A DNA stretch of 64,000 nucleotides from Malaciobacter pacificus (lineage in GTDB: Bacteria; Campylobacterota; Campylobacteria; Campylobacterales; Arcobacteraceae). The notes under the pieces are model-generated. The model had not been told where the DNA came from. It did no database searches and saw nothing but the letters and a program-made list of their open reading frames with translations. Below are positions 28,528-38,216 of the stretch, in pieces; the first letter of the stretch is position 1; each line of letters opens with the position of its first letter. Made by a program: the position numbers and the translations under genes. Where the stretch lies: positions 310,001-374,000 of the forward strand of contig NZ_CP035928.1 of the NCBI RefSeq assembly GCF_004214795.1, read 5' to 3'.

Positions 28528-28862
28528 ATAAAAACTACAAGTTATTAATCCTCTATTAGATATTAAACAATTTTAAACTTTCTGATTTTTTTTTTGAGGA
28601 TACAAGGAAAAGTACCCACTACATTTCCTTGTATGACTAAATTTAATTAAGAAGTAAAGTAAATAAGTAAGTTCCATCTGAAATAGTTACAATTATTGTA
28701 AGTTATTTACTAAGGAGAGATAATGATGAAAACCTCTTATTTGAATTAATTATACACTTCATAAACTTAAAAATTGCTATGTTATTGCTACTAATATAAA
28801 AAAAATCTTAACTTTTTTGACTAATTTATATACATTTGGTATAAATTAAGTTTTGAATTTAA
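28528..28862. other. AT-rich gap of about 335 bases without a clear gene
   Basis: Between the serS terminator and the leftward gene ending at 28863 I see no full gene, no RNA gene and no IS end. The only item is an 8-codon frame with a strong ribosome-binding site at 28723-28749. The rest is A/T-rich sequence. Confidence 0.6.
28723..28749 (+). CDS. Possible 8-residue open frame with strong ribosome-binding site
   Basis: TAAGGAGAGATA precedes ATGATG, which opens a frame encoding MMKTSYLN before a stop. Nothing is encoded downstream on the same strand for 580 bases, so it is not a leader peptide of a visible gene. It may be the remnant of a lost gene start. Confidence 0.2.
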   Translation: MMKTSYLN

Positions 28863-29240
28863 TTATTTGACAAAAACTTTTGTATCAAAAAGTTTATTCT
28901 CAATTTTTACTTCAAAATATCCTTTTGTAATATTGTAGTGTTTGAAACTGATTTCTTCACCTATTTTAGTCTTATTTTTACTGTAAATAGGAATTGATTT
29001 TATTTTGTGACCTATTGATTTTCCTATTTTTACATCAATCTTTTGATTTTGGTAATTTCCAAAAACTACTATTTTTGAGTAACATAAACCATTATAGTCG
29101 TTTTTAGTCTCTCTTAAATGTTGAATATTTTCTCCATTTCCATTTTCATCAAAGATTCCAACAGCAACAGCTTTATCTATTTTTACATTTTTTGAAAATA
29201 AAGATGTAGTTATGATTAAAATTAAAATTAGATATTTCAT
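28863..29240 (-). CDS. Small exported hypothetical protein
   Basis: I do not recognise this 125-residue protein. It has a signal peptide (hydrophobic residues 2-14, then LFSK) and a body rich in beta-strand-forming and charged residues, with one cysteine in YNGLCYSK. The likely location is the periplasm. It stands alone, read leftwards, divergent from the siroheme gene. Confidence 0.65.
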   Translation of the reverse strand: MKYLILILIITTSLFSKNVKIDKAVAVGIFDENGNGENIQHLRETKNDYNGLCYSKIVVFGNYQNQKIDVKIGKSIGHKIKSIPIYSKNKTKIGEEISFKHYNITKGYFEVKIENKLFDTKVFVK

Positions 29241-29332
29241 ACTTTAATAGTACTATTTTTTTATGTAATTTTTGTGAAAATTAAAATAAATAGATTATTT
29301 AGATAAAATATAAAAAAATACAAAGGTATTCT

Positions 29333-29896
29333 ATGGCTAATTGTCCTATGTTTTTGAATTTAAAAGGTAGAAAAATATTGATTTTAGGTGGAGGAGAGAT
29401 AGCCACACGAAAATTAAAAGTTTTATTAGATTTTACAAAGGATATAACTGTAATCTCAAGATCTTTTAGTGATGAAATGCAAAAATTAATCAAAGATAAT
29501 AAGCTTAAGAATTTTAAAAAAGAGTATAAGCAAAATGATATTGTGGGTTTTAATATTTTAATTGTTGCTTTTAATGATATTGAATTACAAAAACAAATTG
29601 CAAAACAAGTAGAAGGTAAAAATTATCTATGTAACTTTGCAGATTTACCTGAAAATTGCGATTTTAATTTGGGTGCATATCTAAAAAAAGAAGATTTGAT
29701 TATTTCTATTTCTACAAATGGTGGAGCACCTTCTGTTATTACTCAACTAAAACTTTGGTTAGATAAAAAAATACCAAATAGTGTAATTGATTTTATAAAA
29801 GAGATAAAAAAAGAGAGGTTATCTCTTCCTAAAGGGGAAGAGAGAATGAAGTATTTTAGAAATAAAACAAAAGATTTTTTTGATAAATTAGATTAA
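29333..29896 (+). CDS. Precorrin-2 dehydrogenase / sirohydrochlorin ferrochelatase (Met8/CysG-N type)
   Basis: The 187-residue protein has a Rossmann fold with GGGEIATRKLKVLLDF (residues about 19-34) and the segment SISTNGGAPSVITQLK, typical for the NAD-dependent precorrin-2 oxidase of siroheme synthesis. Enzymes like yeast Met8p also insert iron with the same site. It is the free-standing equivalent of the CysG N-terminal half; the methyltransferase half is the convergent gene, which it overlaps by 4 bases. Confidence 0.88.
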   Translation: MANCPMFLNLKGRKILILGGGEIATRKLKVLLDFTKDITVISRSFSDEMQKLIKDNKLKNFKKEYKQNDIVGFNILIVAFNDIELQKQIAKQVEGKNYLCNFADLPENCDFNLGAYLKKEDLIISISTNGGAPSVITQLKLWLDKKIPNSVIDFIKEIKKERLSLPKGEERMKYFRNKTKDFFDKLD

Positions 29897-30639
29897 ATAT
29901 TTTCTTCTTTATCGAACCATTTTAATTCATCTCTTAAATTTACAACTTCTCCAACAATAATAATTGCAGGACTTACTGCTTCTTTTGATTTTTCAACTAT
30001 GTTTTCTAAGGTTCCTGTAATAACTTTTTGATTTTTAGTTGTTCCATTTGAAATAATCGCGCAAGGGTAGTTTTTATCTTTTCCAACTTTTAGTAAGTTT
30101 GTTACTATAAGTTCAATATTGTGTAAGCCCATCAAAAAAACGATTGTTTCATCTTCAATAAAAGATTTCCAATTAATTTGAGCGATATTATCACTAGATT
30201 TTCTATGTCCTGTTACTACTCTAAATGACGGAGTAATTCCTCTATGTGTAATAGGAATTCCTGCATATGCTGGAACTGAAATAGCTGAAGTAACCCCAGG
30301 AATAATTTCAAACTCCACACCTCTTTGTCTTAAATAAAGTGCTTCTTCTCCACCTCGTCCAAATACAAAAGGGTCACCACCTTTTAGTCTTACTACATTT
30401 TCATATTTTAATGAACATTGATAAATAATTTCATTGATTTCATCTTGAGGAACTCTATGGTTACCTTTTTCTTTACCTACAAAAATAAGTTCAACTCCAT
30501 CTTTTGCTTCTTTTAATATATCACTATTGGCTAGTCTGTCATATATAATCACATCAGCATTTTGAACAACTCTTAAAGCTTTTACAGTCATAAGTTCTAT
30601 ATCACCAGGACCTGCCCCTGTTAAGTATACGTTTGCCAA
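29893..30639 (-). CDS. cobA: Uroporphyrinogen-III C-methyltransferase
   Basis: SUMT methylates uroporphyrinogen III twice to give precorrin-2, the start of siroheme and cobalamin synthesis. The 248-residue protein shows YLTGAGPGDIELMTVKAL at the N-terminus, RLKGGDPFVFGRGGEE and PGVTSAISVPAYAGIPITHRG. Siroheme would serve nitrite or sulfite reductase, not visible here. It is convergent with the Met8-like gene. Confidence 0.93.
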   Translation of the reverse strand: MANVYLTGAGPGDIELMTVKALRVVQNADVIIYDRLANSDILKEAKDGVELIFVGKEKGNHRVPQDEINEIIYQCSLKYENVVRLKGGDPFVFGRGGEEALYLRQRGVEFEIIPGVTSAISVPAYAGIPITHRGITPSFRVVTGHRKSSDNIAQINWKSFIEDETIVFLMGLHNIELIVTNLLKVGKDKNYPCAIISNGTTKNQKVITGTLENIVEKSKEAVSPAIIIVGEVVNLRDELKWFDKEENI

Positions 30640-30789
30640 ATTTTTCCCTGAATATTTTTTTATATTTTACTATTATATTATATATAATTTAGACTTATAA
30701 TGTATATAAACTAACCATATAGTGTGTTTTATAAAAATTATAGTATATTACGATATTAATATAATTATAAAATATGAATAAGGTATATA

Positions 30790-31707
30790 ATGAGTTTTAA
30801 AAAGTATATAAAAGCTGTTGGAACAGGGCCTAAAGGAAATAGGGAGTTAGAAGAGAATGAAATTATTGATGCAATTGATAATATTTTATTAAGAACTGCA
30901 ACAGATTCTCAAATAGGAGCATTTTTAATTGCATGGAGAACAAAGTTTGAAACAAATAGTGAATTAAAAGCTATGGTTAAAGCTTTGAAAAAATATATGA
31001 AATTTCAAAAAGTAGAAGACTCTTTAGAATTGGGATACTCTTTTGATGGAAGAGCTAGTAATCCATTTTTATTTCCTTTATATGAAGAGATTTTAAAAGA
31101 GTTTTATTCTAAAAATAGTGATATTAGAAGATTAAATCTAGTTATTTCAGGAGATAGAGTTCAACCAGCTAAAAATGGTTTAACAACAAAAGAAGTTTAT
31201 TCACAAATACAAAAAGGTGAGTTTATTCATTTTTTTGATAGAAGTGAATATTTAAAAGAGTTAAGTGACTTAACTGACTTAAGACAAGAATTAGGTCTTA
31301 GAACAGCGTTTAATACAGTTGAAAAGCTATTAAGCCCTGGAGAGAGTGAATATGCAGTAACAACAGCATTTCATAAGCCATATGTTCAAAAGTATTTAGA
31401 TATCTTTGGAGAGTATTATAAAGATATTATTGTTGTAAAAGCAAGTGAAGGTAGTCCAGAAGTTATGAAAAATGGAAAATTCTGGAAAATGATTGATGGT
31501 GAAATAGTTGAGCAAAATTTTAAATTAGAAGATTACGAAATATCTTATGATAGAAGTTTTGAGAATATTACCCTTGAAGAATCACTAAATATAGTTAATA
31601 ATGCAGATGATGAGCTTATAAAACTTGCTAAATTTAATATTGCATTATATTTAGTATTCGCTTCTAGGGTAAAAACTATTGATGAAGCATGGGAAAGGTT
31701 AAATTAA
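30790..31707 (+). CDS. TrpD2/YbiB-like glycosyl transferase family 3 protein
   Basis: The 305-residue protein has the all-helical N-terminal domain (TATDSQIGAFLIAWRTKFE) and the alpha/beta C-terminal domain of the anthranilate phosphoribosyltransferase fold. The catalytic glycine-rich and KHGN motifs of TrpD are replaced, and VKASEGSPEVM stands where TrpD binds substrate. That places it with TrpD2/YbiB, which binds nucleic acids rather than making tryptophan. It lies upstream of moaA on the same strand with a 58-base gap. Confidence 0.75.
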   Translation: MSFKKYIKAVGTGPKGNRELEENEIIDAIDNILLRTATDSQIGAFLIAWRTKFETNSELKAMVKALKKYMKFQKVEDSLELGYSFDGRASNPFLFPLYEEILKEFYSKNSDIRRLNLVISGDRVQPAKNGLTTKEVYSQIQKGEFIHFFDRSEYLKELSDLTDLRQELGLRTAFNTVEKLLSPGESEYAVTTAFHKPYVQKYLDIFGEYYKDIIVVKASEGSPEVMKNGKFWKMIDGEIVEQNFKLEDYEISYDRSFENITLEESLNIVNNADDELIKLAKFNIALYLVFASRVKTIDEAWERLN

Positions 31708-31765
31708 TTTTACCTTTTTAAGCATTTATGTACTATGCTTAGGGTTTTAAAAATAGGAATATAAT

Positions 31766-32737
31766 ATGTTAATAGATGGATTTGGTAGAAAACATGATTA
31801 TCTAAGAGTTTCAGTAACTGAAAGATGTAATTTTAGATGTCAATATTGTATGCCTGAAAAACCATTTTCTTGGGTACCTAAAGAGAACCTACTTACTTAT
31901 GAAGAGCTATTTAAATTTATTAAAGTAGGTATTGATGAGGGTATTAAAAAAGTTAGAATCACAGGTGGTGAACCTCTTTTAAGAGAAGAGTTAGATGTTT
32001 TTCTAAAAATGATTTATGATTATAAAAATGATATTGATTTAGCTTTAACTACAAATGGTTTTTTATTATCAAAAGTTGCACAAAGATTAAAGGATTCAGG
32101 CCTTAAAAGAATAAATGTATCTTTAGATAGTTTAAATGAAGCAACGGCTGCTAAGATGGCTCAAAAAAATGTTTTAAAAACAGTATTAGAAGGTATTGAA
32201 GAAGCAAATAAAGTAGGTCTAAAAATCAAGATTAATTGTGTTCCTTTAAAGGGAATTAATGATCAAGATATTTTAGAAGTTTTAGAGTTTTGTATGGAAA
32301 AAGGTTATGTTGTTAGATTTATTGAGTTTATGGAAAATCACCATGCAAAAGATGGTGCAAAGGGATTAAATTCTGATGAAATTAAAGAGATAATATCTCA
32401 AAAATACCCTAACTTTAAAACAGTTCCTAGAGATACAAGCTCACCTGCTCAATACTATGAGTTTGAAAATGGTTTCCAATTTGGAATAATAGAACCACAT
32501 AAAGATGATTTTTGTGCTTCATGTAATAGAATTAGATTAACAGCTGAGGGTTACTTAATACCTTGTTTATATTTTGAAGATGCAATGAGTATTAAAGATG
32601 CTGTTCAAAATAATGATATAGATGAGGCTGCTAATATTTTAAAAAAGGTTTTAGCTAATAAACCTGAAAAAAATAAGTGGTCAACAAAAGATGAAAATGA
32701 AACTTCATCTAGAGCTTTTTATGAAACGGGAGGGTGA
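31766..32737 (+). CDS. moaA: GTP 3',8-cyclase MoaA
   Basis: MoaA is a radical SAM enzyme that starts molybdenum cofactor synthesis from GTP. The N-terminal cluster motif CNFRCQYC (CXXXCXXC) begins near residue 21, and the second C-terminal cluster is in [30 protein letters not shown] is the SAM-binding GGEP motif. The 323-residue length is normal, though the C-terminus ends in SRAFYETGG where many family members have a conserved GG tail, as expected. Confidence 0.94.
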   Translation: MLIDGFGRKHDYLRVSVTERCNFRCQYCMPEKPFSWVPKENLLTYEELFKFIKVGIDEGIKKVRITGGEPLLREELDVFLKMIYDYKNDIDLALTTNGFLLSKVAQRLKDSGLKRINVSLDSLNEATAAKMAQKNVLKTVLEGIEEANKVGLKIKINCVPLKGINDQDILEVLEFCMEKGYVVRFIEFMENHHAKDGAKGLNSDEIKEIISQKYPNFKTVPRDTSSPAQYYEFENGFQFGIIEPHKDDFCASCNRIRLTAEGYLIPCLYFEDAMSIKDAVQNNDIDEAANILKKVLANKPEKNKWSTKDENETSSRAFYETGG

Positions 32738-32743
32738 GATAAC

Positions 32744-33529
32744 TCATCCTACTGTTTCAAAATAGTATCTTCCATTTTTTTGTGCTATTTCTAAATCAAC
32801 TTCAAAAATCTTAGATAAATTTTCACTATTTAAAACTTCTTGTTTTTTCCCTTGAATAAATACTTTGTTTTCATACATTAAAGCTATATGAGATATCTCC
32901 TCAAAAATCTCTTCAATATGGTGAGTCACTAAAATAATACTTGCTTGAGATGATAGTTTTTTCATCATATTTATAAAGTTTACTTGAGCTTTTATATCTA
33001 AACCAATAGTTGGCTCATCTAGTATAAAAGCACTTGGCTTATGAATTAAAGCTCTTCCTATAATTGCTTTTCTAAGTTGCCCAGTTGATAGTTGGTAAAC
33101 TTGCTTATCTTTTATCTCATTTAATTCTAAAAATTCAATTACTTCTAAAGCTCTAATGTGCTGAGCTTCACTGAAGTCTTGATGTTTAAATACCCCAATA
33201 GAACTATAATATCCACTTAAAACCACTTCATAGGTAGTTAGAAAATTACCATGGGTTTCAAAATAGTTATGTAAATCATTAGTAATAATTCCTAGGTATT
33301 GTTTTAATTCACTTAGTGTATATCTCTCTTTTCCTAAAATCTCTTTTTTATATTTATACTGTTTTCTTGGGTGAATTTCTGAAGATATTAATTTAATTAA
33401 TGTAGATTTTCCACTACCATTTTTTCCTAAAATTGCCCAGTTCTCACCTTTGGCAATTTTTAGATTTAACTCTTTTAATATTAGTTTCTCATCGTATGAG
33501 AGATGGATGTTTTCAAAATTTATTATCAT
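32744..33529 (-). CDS. ABC transporter ATP-binding protein (orphan, ModF/YfmF-like)
   Basis: A single ABC ATPase domain of about 261 residues with Walker A GKNGSGKST near 35-43, a variant signature LSTGQLRK, Walker B AFILDEPTIG and switch VTHHIEE. No permease or binding protein is adjacent. The slightly degenerate signature and orphan status recall ATPases tied to molybdate or iron uptake, but the substrate is unknown. I prefer the ATG at 33529 over a TTG five codons upstream. It is convergent with moaA, 6 bases away. Confidence 0.82.
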   Translation of the reverse strand: MIINFENIHLSYDEKLILKELNLKIAKGENWAILGKNGSGKSTLIKLISSEIHPRKQYKYKKEILGKERYTLSELKQYLGIITNDLHNYFETHGNFLTTYEVVLSGYYSSIGVFKHQDFSEAQHIRALEVIEFLELNEIKDKQVYQLSTGQLRKAIIGRALIHKPSAFILDEPTIGLDIKAQVNFINMMKKLSSQASIILVTHHIEEIFEEISHIALMYENKVFIQGKKQEVLNSENLSKIFEVDLEIAQKNGRYYFETVG

Positions 33530-33663
33530 GTTAAATTTTAGCAATATTTATCTAAAAGAAAATATAGTTTAAACTTAAAGATATTTTAATATTAATTTAA
33601 CTATAATCCGCAACCACTTTTGTAAAAGTGAAACAAATTAAATATACCTATTAGGAGGTCAAG

Positions 33664-33936
33664 ATGGCTTTAGATCAGGAAGTAAAAGCAGGAATTATTG
33701 CAAAGTATGCAAAAAAAGATGGTGATACAGGTTCAGCAGAAGTACAAATTGCTATTTTAACAGAGCAAATTAAAGTATTAACAGAGCACTTAAAAATTAA
33801 TAAAAAAGATCACTCTTCAAGATTAGGTCTTTTAAAAATGGTTGGTAAAAGAAAAAGATTATTAGCATACTTAAGAAGAAAAAACTACAACTCATTTGTA
33901 GAATTAGTAGCTTCTTTAGGAATTAGAGCTAAGTAA
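33664..33936 (+). CDS. rpsO: 30S ribosomal protein S15
   Basis: S15 binds 16S rRNA helix 22 early in small subunit assembly. The 90-residue protein has the family core [37 protein letters not shown] strong AGGAGG site lies before the ATG, and a strong terminator follows, so it is a single-gene unit. Confidence 0.96.
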   Translation: MALDQEVKAGIIAKYAKKDGDTGSAEVQIAILTEQIKVLTEHLKINKKDHSSRLGLLKMVGKRKRLLAYLRRKNYNSFVELVASLGIRAK

Positions 33937-33956
33937 TTAAGTTTTATTAGCTTAGA

Positions 33957-33992
33957 AAAAGGGTTGTAGTTTTGCTACAACCCTTTTTTTTT
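33957..33992 (+). terminator. Strong rho-independent terminator of rpsO
   Basis: AAAGGGTTGTAG and CTACAACCCTTT form a 12-bp stem with a 5-base loop, followed by eight or more T. This is the clearest terminator in the window. Confidence 0.95.
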
Positions 33993-34076
33993 ATTAAAAA
34001 ATTATATTAATTAATTATAATAACAAATCTTAATGAACTTTCTTGTAAAATTAAGACAAAAACAATCGGATTTAAT

Positions 34077-34475
34077 ATGTTATTAACAAAAAAAAGCGAA
34101 TACGCATTATTGTCACTTATTTCTATAGCTCAAGGCGAGAAGCCAAAAAATGTAGATGTATTATCAAAAGAGTTGGATATATCAAAATCATTTCTTGCAA
34201 AGATTATGCAAAATCTTGCTAAAAATGAATTAGTGATTTCTCACAGAGGTGTAAACGGTGGGTTTACTTTAAAAAAGTCTTGGGAAGAGATGACTATTTT
34301 AGAAATAGTCGAAGCAGCAGAAGAGAGAATACCTATGGTATTTGAATGTTCACCTTCATTACAAAGCTGTCCAAACCAAAAAGCACTTAATTGTTCTATT
34401 TGGCCTTTATTAAATAATTTACAATTAAAGGTAAATGACTTCTTAAAAGATTTAACACTAAAAGATTTAGTTTAA
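34077..34475 (+). CDS. Rrf2 family transcriptional regulator with Fe-S-type cysteines
   Basis: The 132-residue winged-helix protein (SEYALLSLISIAQGE, ISKSFLAKIMQNLAK, RGVNGGFTLKK) carries three conserved cysteines at C91, C98 and C106, the arrangement that binds an iron-sulfur cluster in IscR, NsrR and RsrR. It probably senses iron-sulfur status, oxygen or NO. It overlaps the DHH gene by one base. Its target promoters cannot be told from the sequence. Confidence 0.86.
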   Translation: MLLTKKSEYALLSLISIAQGEKPKNVDVLSKELDISKSFLAKIMQNLAKNELVISHRGVNGGFTLKKSWEEMTILEIVEAAEERIPMVFECSPSLQSCPNQKALNCSIWPLLNNLQLKVNDFLKDLTLKDLV

Positions 34476-35521
34476 TGAAATTATTTCACATTTCTCATAC
34501 AGATTTAGATGGTTATGGTTGTCAGTTAATTACAAAAGAGTACTTTAAAGAAGGCTCTTTTTATAATGCAAACTATGGTTTAGAAGTAAAACTGACTATT
34601 GCTAAGGTTTTAGAAGAGATTTTAAATTACAAAGATGAAGAGATTTTATTAATTATTAGTGATTTAAATCTAACTTTTCAAGAATCAAAAGACCTAGATA
34701 GAGATATAAATAAATTAAAAGAAGAAGGTTTTAATATTAAACTTCAACTTTTAGACCATCATGCTAGTGGTGAGAAAAGTGCTAATACTTTTGATTGGTA
34801 TTATTTAGATAATAAAAGATGTGCTACAAAAATAGTTTATGATTATATGTTTGAGCAGTTTGATGGTTTTGATAGTGAAACTATTAAATGGATGAATCCG
34901 CTAGTTAATGCAATTAATGCAATTGATATTTGGCTAGAAGATGAAATATTCAATTTTGAATTTGGTAAAGTTCTAATGACAATGGTTAGTAGTGCTAGAG
35001 AAATAAATAATGTTTTATTTGCTGATTTAAATAGGGACTATAGACATTTTTTATTGAAAAAAGCTACTATGTTTTTAAATGAAGAAAATGCAAATATAAA
35101 ACTAGATAGCAATATCCACAGTTTTAAAAAAGAGTTTTTGAATCAAACAAAAAATGATGATACTTTAGATAACCTAAGTGCAAAATATTTAGTAAAATCT
35201 TTAGCTGATGTAAAAGAGAGTTTAACTGTAACTTATAATGGACATAAAGGACTTTTAACTTATTGTTTAGGTTCTGTTTCAATTCCAGCAAATGCATTTT
35301 TAAAAGCAAATAAAGAGTATGATTTCTTTATTGATATTGGAAGAAAAGGTCATGCTTCATTTAGAGCAGATGGTGTTGTAAATGTTTCAATCATGGCTGA
35401 AAAACTTGCAAAAGGTGGCGGACATGTAAATGCAAGTGGTGCAAAATTTGAAGACTTCAAAGAGACTATTATCTATAATGATGTTAAGTCTTACTTACAA
35501 GAAAAACTAAATAAAATATAA
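34475..35521 (+). CDS. DHH family phosphoesterase
   Basis: The 348-residue protein has the DHH domain motifs HTDLDGYG (residues 8-15), a middle SDLN, and LLDHHASG near residue 90, which bind two Mn ions, and a C-terminal DHHA1 domain ending in the nucleotide-binding GGGHVNASG. Such proteins degrade short oligonucleotides or cyclic dinucleotides; the exact substrate is not clear from sequence. The start overlaps the Rrf2 regulator stop by one base, so the two are one operon. Confidence 0.86.
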   Translation: MKLFHISHTDLDGYGCQLITKEYFKEGSFYNANYGLEVKLTIAKVLEEILNYKDEEILLIISDLNLTFQESKDLDRDINKLKEEGFNIKLQLLDHHASGEKSANTFDWYYLDNKRCATKIVYDYMFEQFDGFDSETIKWMNPLVNAINAIDIWLEDEIFNFEFGKVLMTMVSSAREINNVLFADLNRDYRHFLLKKATMFLNEENANIKLDSNIHSFKKEFLNQTKNDDTLDNLSAKYLVKSLADVKESLTVTYNGHKGLLTYCLGSVSIPANAFLKANKEYDFFIDIGRKGHASFRADGVVNVSIMAEKLAKGGGHVNASGAKFEDFKETIIYNDVKSYLQEKLNKI

Positions 35522-35595
35522 TAACTCCATATAATTTATCCAGTTTTTTAAAAAATTTACTTATAATCTAGGTAAATTTTTTATAAGGATATAAA

Positions 35596-36024
35596 ATGGA
35601 GTGTGAATTCCCAAGTGTAAATTCAAATAATGAAGAAATAATAGAAATTTTTAATAATACAAAAACTATTGCAATTGCTGGTCTTTCTCCAAATGAAGAA
35701 AAAGCTAGTAATAGAGTTGCTAAATATTTACAAAGTGCAGGATTTAAAATTGTTCCTGTTTATCCAAAAGAGGATGAAATTTTAGGAGAAAAAGTTTATA
35801 GAACTATTTCTGAAATTCCATTTGAAATTGATATGGTTGATATTTTTAGAAAACCTGATGCCATTGCTGCAATTGTAGATGAAGTATTAAAAAGAGATGA
35901 TGTTAAATGTGTTTGGACACAATTAGGATTAGTAAATAATGAAGCTGCTCAAAAAGCAAAAGATGCTGGATTAAAAGTAGTTCAAAATAAGTGTACTAAA
36001 ATAGAACACGCAAATAATTTCTAA
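35596..36024 (+). CDS. CoA-binding protein (YccU-like)
   Basis: The 142-residue Rossmann-fold protein has IAIAGLSPNEEKASNRVAKYL near residue 25-45 and VYPKEDEILGEKVY, which match the YccU family related to succinyl-CoA ligase alpha. The cellular role of this family is unknown. It ends 4 bases inside the convergent histidine kinase gene. Confidence 0.8.
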   Translation: MECEFPSVNSNNEEIIEIFNNTKTIAIAGLSPNEEKASNRVAKYLQSAGFKIVPVYPKEDEILGEKVYRTISEIPFEIDMVDIFRKPDAIAAIVDEVLKRDDVKCVWTQLGLVNNEAAQKAKDAGLKVVQNKCTKIEHANNF

Positions 36025-37304
36025 GTAATAGTTAGTCTTGATGTATTTGGAAGCTCAAGTTTTGCAATACATCCTGACTTTCCATCTTTCCTATTTTTAA
36101 GTGAGATTTTACCTCTAAGTGCATCTGCTGCATTTTTAGCTAAAAATAATCCTAATCCAACTCCACTTTGATTGCCAACTCGTTTAAATGGTGCAAATAA
36201 ATCAATATCTTCATTAATACCTATTCCTTCATCAATTACTGTTAATACTATTTTATCTTTCTTCTTTTTTAATTTTATTGCAATAGATTTATTTTCAGGT
36301 GTAAATTTAATGGCATTTTGTACAAAGTTTTGAAGTATTTGGTTAAAAAGAGTAAGTCTAATAGATGTATGTAAATAATTAACATTTGAAAAAAATGTAA
36401 TGATTATATTTTTTTGAGCACTCAACATTCTATAATCATTTGATTTTTTCTTTAGATATTGTACTAAATCTAAATCTGTCATTTGTTCAAATTGTGCACC
36501 TTCAGCTCTTCCTATATCTAAAATTGAAGATATCATTTTATTCATATCATCAATTGATTTAATAGTAAGATTTAAAGTCTCTTCATATTGTTCTATTTCT
36601 CTTTTTTTTCTTAAAGTTACTTCATTTTTTAATTTCATAACTGCAAGTGGGGTTTTTAATTCATGGGCTGCACCAATAAAAAGCTCTTTTTTAAATTTAA
36701 CATATGTTTCAATTCTATTTGTTAATGAGTTAATTGAATTAGCAAGTGAGTGAAACTCAATTGGTAAATCTTTCTTATCTATTTGGGTTAAGGTATTTTC
36801 ATCCATATGTGATAGTTTATTATTGATTTGAATGATAGGCTTTAAAAGTGATTTTGATACAAATACTGAATATAAAAGCATCATTATAAATCCAGGAATA
36901 GCTAATATAAATAGGTTTTTGAAAATTAAAGAGTGTAATAATTCTCTTTCAAAGTCAATATTTTTTATGATTTGTAAGAAAAGTTTATCTTTTAATTCAA
37001 AAGGATATAATAGCTTCACATAGTAGCTTGAATTCTTTTTATAATTATAAAACTTATAGTTTTTTAAGTCTTTTTCATAAACTAATTCAACAGTAATGCT
37101 CTCTGTTTGTGATGGTTTAAAATTATCATGGGAATATGTTCCTTGATAAATCTGTTTAGCTTGTTTTAAAAGGTTTTTATGAATATCTTCGTAGATAGTG
37201 CTTCTTGTATATTCATAGAATATAAAAGATAAAGTAATAATGAAAAGTGAAGTGGCAATAATCAGTTTATTATAGAACTGTTTATATATACTTCTACTTT
37301 CCAT
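36021..37304 (-). CDS. Sensor histidine kinase
   Basis: The 427-residue kinase has two membrane helices (about 12-30 and 128-150) around a short periplasmic sensor, then a HAMP-like linker, the phospho-acceptor box in GAAHELKTPLAVMK, and the ATPase motifs NFVQNAIKFTP (N box), DEGIGI (G1) and GVGLGLFLAK (G2). It is second in an operon with the response regulator, 15 bases downstream of it. The stimulus is unknown. Confidence 0.93.
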   Translation of the reverse strand: MESRSIYKQFYNKLIIATSLFIITLSFIFYEYTRSTIYEDIHKNLLKQAKQIYQGTYSHDNFKPSQTESITVELVYEKDLKNYKFYNYKKNSSYYVKLLYPFELKDKLFLQIIKNIDFERELLHSLIFKNLFILAIPGFIMMLLYSVFVSKSLLKPIIQINNKLSHMDENTLTQIDKKDLPIEFHSLANSINSLTNRIETYVKFKKELFIGAAHELKTPLAVMKLKNEVTLRKKREIEQYEETLNLTIKSIDDMNKMISSILDIGRAEGAQFEQMTDLDLVQYLKKKSNDYRMLSAQKNIIITFFSNVNYLHTSIRLTLFNQILQNFVQNAIKFTPENKSIAIKLKKKKDKIVLTVIDEGIGINEDIDLFAPFKRVGNQSGVGLGLFLAKNAADALRGKISLKNRKDGKSGCIAKLELPNTSRLTIT

Positions 37305-37319
37305 TAAAAAAGAAAATTC

Positions 37320-38006
37320 CTATTTTTGATCTTCATCTACCGTATTTGGGTAGCAGAATCTATATCCTCTTCTTCTAATAGTCTCAATTGTAGAGATATT
37401 TAATGGTTTATCCATTTTTTGTCTAATTTGATTAATTGCAACTTCAATAACATTTGGAGTTACTAATTCAGGCTCTTCCCAAATTGCATCCAATAATTGC
37501 TCTTTAGAAACAATTTGATCTCTATGTCTTGCTAGGTGAGTTAAAACTTCAAAAGGTTTACCTTTTAATTCAATCTCTTCACCAGCATATTCAATTTTTT
37601 CTTCATCTGGGTTAATTGATAATTCATCAATTTCAATTACATTTGTTCCACCAAATCTTAATCTAGCTTCAATTCTAGCTAGTAAGATATCAAAATCAAA
37701 TGGTTTTTTAATGAAATCGTCAGCACCAGATTTTAATGCTTCAATTTCAGATTCTTTATCATCTCTTGCAGAGATAATAACAACAGCAGTTCTTGAGCTT
37801 CTATTTTTTACAATTTTACATAACTCAATACCATCACCATCTGGTAACATCCAGTCAGTTAATACTAAATCATAATTTCTAATATCTATAAAATATTCAG
37901 CATCTTTATAGTTTTCTGCAGTGTCTACTTGATATCCAAAATCAGTAAGACCCTCTTGTAATGTTCTATTTAAAGTAATTTCATCTTCAATAATTAATAT
38001 TCTCAT
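37320..38006 (-). CDS. OmpR/PhoB-family response regulator
   Basis: The 228-residue regulator has a receiver domain with the acidic pair ED (residues 7-8), the phospho-acceptor D51 in LTDWMLPDGDG, and K at the switch in IKKPFDFD, followed by a winged-helix DNA-binding domain ending in RRRGYRF. It is first in the operon with its kinase. Upstream there are AAGTTAA repeats that could be self-binding sites. Regulators of this class bind 11-bp direct repeats, like those found at the PQQ island, but nothing links this one to them. Confidence 0.94.
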   Translation of the reverse strand: MRILIIEDEITLNRTLQEGLTDFGYQVDTAENYKDAEYFIDIRNYDLVLTDWMLPDGDGIELCKIVKNRSSRTAVVIISARDDKESEIEALKSGADDFIKKPFDFDILLARIEARLRFGGTNVIEIDELSINPDEEKIEYAGEEIELKGKPFEVLTHLARHRDQIVSKEQLLDAIWEEPELVTPNVIEVAINQIRQKMDKPLNISTIETIRRRGYRFCYPNTVDEDQK

Positions 38007-38216
38007 CTCATCCCTTAAATTTAAGTTAAGTTTAAATTTTGGCGAATTGTATCATAAAAATTTAAAAATTTAAAGGGTTTTTAAGCTAAATTTTAAAATT
38101 TATAAAAAACTACTCAAATCAAGTGGTAATTATTTTTATTATTTAAAAATTTTAAGTTAACTTTTTATTAATGTATAAAAGATAAAATATCAACAATTAA
38201 ATGATTAAGGAATAAT

